Of a stretch of DNA of 7,059 nucleotides, positions 5,566 through 7,059 are shown piece after piece (position 1 is the first letter of the stretch; each line of letters starts with the position of its first letter). The translations under genes were made by a program, and so were the position numbers. Location: the NCBI GenBank assembly GCA_021296015.1, contig JAGWBG010000070.1, forward strand, positions 1-7,059, given 5' to 3'. A model generated the notes under the pieces. The model had not been told where the DNA came from. It did no database searches and saw only the letters and a program-made list of their open reading frames with translations. The DNA comes from Dehalococcoidia bacterium (GTDB lineage: Bacteria > Chloroflexota > Dehalococcoidia > Lucifugimonadales > JAGWBF01).

Positions 5566-7059
5566 CTATTCCCCTTCAAACACATCGAAGAGCTGGGCTT
5601 TGACCACGAGACGCTGTCTTGTGATGGTCTCCTGGATTCTGGCGGCAGGCACGCCCGAGTCAACTACGATGGACAAGTCTCTCGTGGCACTGGGGTAGCG
5701 GCTGATTGGCCTGTAGTGACTCTCGGTCTGTGGTAGCGCCTTGAGCAGGCTCGCGACGTCTAGCTCGAAGATTGCCACCGGCCTGCCTTCTACACCGAAC
5801 CCCTCCACGATGGCCGGGTGTACTTCCCCTAAAATGCCCAGGGGACCTCTCTCAGACGTGACGCGGGCAGACCTGCCCGGATGTAAGGCGTGGTCTTCCA
5901 CAGGCTCATAGGTGGCCGCAATCCCCAACTCATTGAGCAACTGTTCGATAATTCCCTTGGCGTCATAGTACCCCAACTCGCCCTGGTCGGACAACCATTG
6001 GGGGCCATATCGAGGTCCTGACATGACCCCTGCTACTACTTCCTGCTCCTCCGGCAGGTCACCTTTGCGAGGCAGGTAGACACGCCCGGACTCGAAGATA
6101 GTCACCGGCCCACTCTCGTGGAGCCAGTTGGCTGCCAGAGTCGAGAGAAGGCTACTGCGGAGTGTGGTACGGAGATACTCTTGATTCACGCTCATCGGGT
6201 TCGCCAGCTTTAAAGGCATAACCCCTGTCTCCAGGGCTTTCACCATGTCCAGGTCTTCCAGACTGCTGAGTGGGTAGCTGATGACCTCCTGCAACCCGCA
6301 GGCCGCCAGCAGGTCTTTTACCCGTTCCCTCAACTCTTGCATGGGCCGGGGTTGGTGAAGAGGTATGGGAGTGGAGAGTGTGGTGGTCGGAAGCTCGTCG
6401 TAGCCCACTATGCGGGCTACTTCTTCTATCAGGTCGTCTTCTATCTTAACGTCGCTGCGCCAATAGGGCACGGTTGTGAGTAAGGAGGTCTCGTCCGGCT
6501 TCTCGCAGAGGAACCCAAGCGACGTAAGGACCTGATTCGCCCTTCCAATGGGAATGTCTACACCCAGGACCTTCCGCAAGCGGGCCATGGTCAGAGTGAC
6601 GGTGGGAGCCTTGTAATCGGCTCTGCCCGGGAAAACGTCCAGTATGCCCGTAGCTACAGTCCCTCCCGCTATCTCGTGTATGTGCCGGGTGGCCCGGCGC
6701 AACGCTATGGGGGGTAGCTCAAGTCGGAGATTCTTCTCGAAGCGTGTGGATGCCTCGGTGAGAATCCGCAAGCTTTGGGCGGTGCGTCGGTTGTTGACGG
6801 GGTCGAAATTGGCCGATTCCAAGAAGACGGTGGTAGTACCTTCAGTTATCTCGCTATGAGAACCGCCCATGACACCGCCCAGGCCGACGGCATCTTGGGA
6901 GTCGGCAATGACCACCATGGACGGTGTGAGTTTGCGCTCCACGCCATCCAGAGAAACTATGGGTTCTTCCGCTCTCGCTCGACGTACTATTACTTTGCCG
7001 TCCTTGATAGTCTGAAAGTTGAAGGCGTGGAGGGGCTGGATGTATTCCAGCATGACGTA
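5566..7059 (-). CDS. pheT: Phenylalanyl-tRNA synthetase beta subunit, 5' partial and interrupted by TAG
   Basis: PheT pairs with PheS in an (alpha-beta)2 enzyme that charges tRNA-Phe; the beta chain carries editing and tRNA-binding domains. The frame is open at the right edge, beginning YVMLEYIQPLHAF, which lies roughly 250 residues into a normal chain of about 800. Visible in order: the core with GLGGVMGG and ESANFDP, the B5 domain (LTMARLRKVLGV to IEEVARIVGYDELP), the catalytic-like and editing-linked core with R.TLRSSLL, and the start of the FDX-ACB domain (YRPISRYPSATRDLSIVVD). After FDVFEGE, where family members usually have Q-I-P, there is a TAG at 5566-5568, so CAG to TAG is the simplest explanation. 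As written, the protein would lose 47 residues of the anticodon-binding domain. The ATG at 7053 is internal, not the start. pheS is expected upstream, outside the window. Confidence 0.95.
   Translation of the reverse strand, partial: YVMLEYIQPLHAFNFQTIKDGKVIVRRARAEEPIVSLDGVERKLTPSMVVIADSQDAVGLGGVMGGSHSEITEGTTTVFLESANFDPVNNRRTAQSLRILTEASTRFEKNLRLELPPIALRRATRHIHEIAGGTVATGILDVFPGRADYKAPTVTLTMARLRKVLGVDIPIGRANQVLTSLGFLCEKPDETSLLTTVPYWRSDVKIEDDLIEEVARIVGYDELPTTTLSTPIPLHQPRPMQELRERVKDLLAACGLQEVISYPLSSLEDLDMVKALETGVMPLKLANPMSVNQEYLRTTLRSSLLSTLAANWLHESGPVTIFESGRVYLPRKGDLPEEQEVVAGVMSGPRYGPQWLSDQGELGYYDAKGIIEQLLNELGIAATYEPVEDHALHPGRSARVTSERGPLGILGEVHPAIVEGFGVEGRPVAIFELDVASLLKALPQTESHYRPISRYPSATRDLSIVVDSGVPAARIQETITRQRLVVKAQLFDVFEGE

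Noticed and set aside
5422..5568. Global reassignment of TAG or TGA as sense codons
   Set aside because: TAG and TGA each end several other intact genes in this window, with normal spacing to the next gene.
5398..5736. 112-residue plus-strand frame over the pheT 3' end
   Set aside because: It is antisense to the PheT FDX-ACB domain, whose coding is unmistakable on the other strand.

Overview
The window looks like a bacterial chromosome fragment of moderate GC, probably an environmental genome. The gene content and a degenerate dispersed repeat of the 'TTCTGAGGAGCG.AGCGACG' type remind me of Dehalococcoidia-like Chloroflexota. That placement is inference from memory of such genomes, not from a marker gene. 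There are no rRNA or tRNA genes, no CRISPR array, no transposase and no phage genes.

Layout from left to right. On the minus strand, 1-297 holds a MaoC-like (hot-dog fold) acyl dehydratase. Its reading frame is cut by a TGA at 37-39, yet homology-like sequence continues in the same frame to the window edge. A 125-bp divergent intergenic region (298-422) follows. It carries an extended -10 promoter placed so close to the next ATG that the transcript would be nearly leaderless, and an operator-like palindrome just upstream. On the plus strand are a DrrA/CcmA-type ABC ATPase (423-1346) and its six-helix ABC-2 permease (1351-2451), together a complete two-gene exporter. Positions 2452-2709 are non-coding and contain the repeat remnant. 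A 47-residue lysine-rich small protein with a strong ribosome binding site sits at 2710-2853 on the plus strand.

The rest lies on the minus strand as a tightly packed probable operon, transcribed right to left: pheT (phenylalanyl-tRNA synthetase beta chain, 5' end outside the window), an MNT nucleotidyltransferase, a HEPN-domain protein, moeA (molybdopterin molybdenumtransferase) and a 150-residue conserved-looking protein of unknown function. Gaps are 24 nt, a 17-nt overlap, 24 nt and a 4-nt TTGA overlap. The operon therefore joins translation, a possible toxin-antitoxin pair and molybdenum cofactor synthesis.

The most striking observation is an in-frame TAG (5566-5568) in pheT at a place where glutamine is expected, followed by 47 further codons of unmistakable PheT C-terminus. 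With the TGA in the MaoC-like gene, this makes two interrupted frames in 7 kb. Both could be explained by single C-to-T changes on the coding strand. Assembly error, a strain variant, DNA damage or readthrough are all possible. Global reassignment is unlikely, because TAG and TGA both end other genes here.
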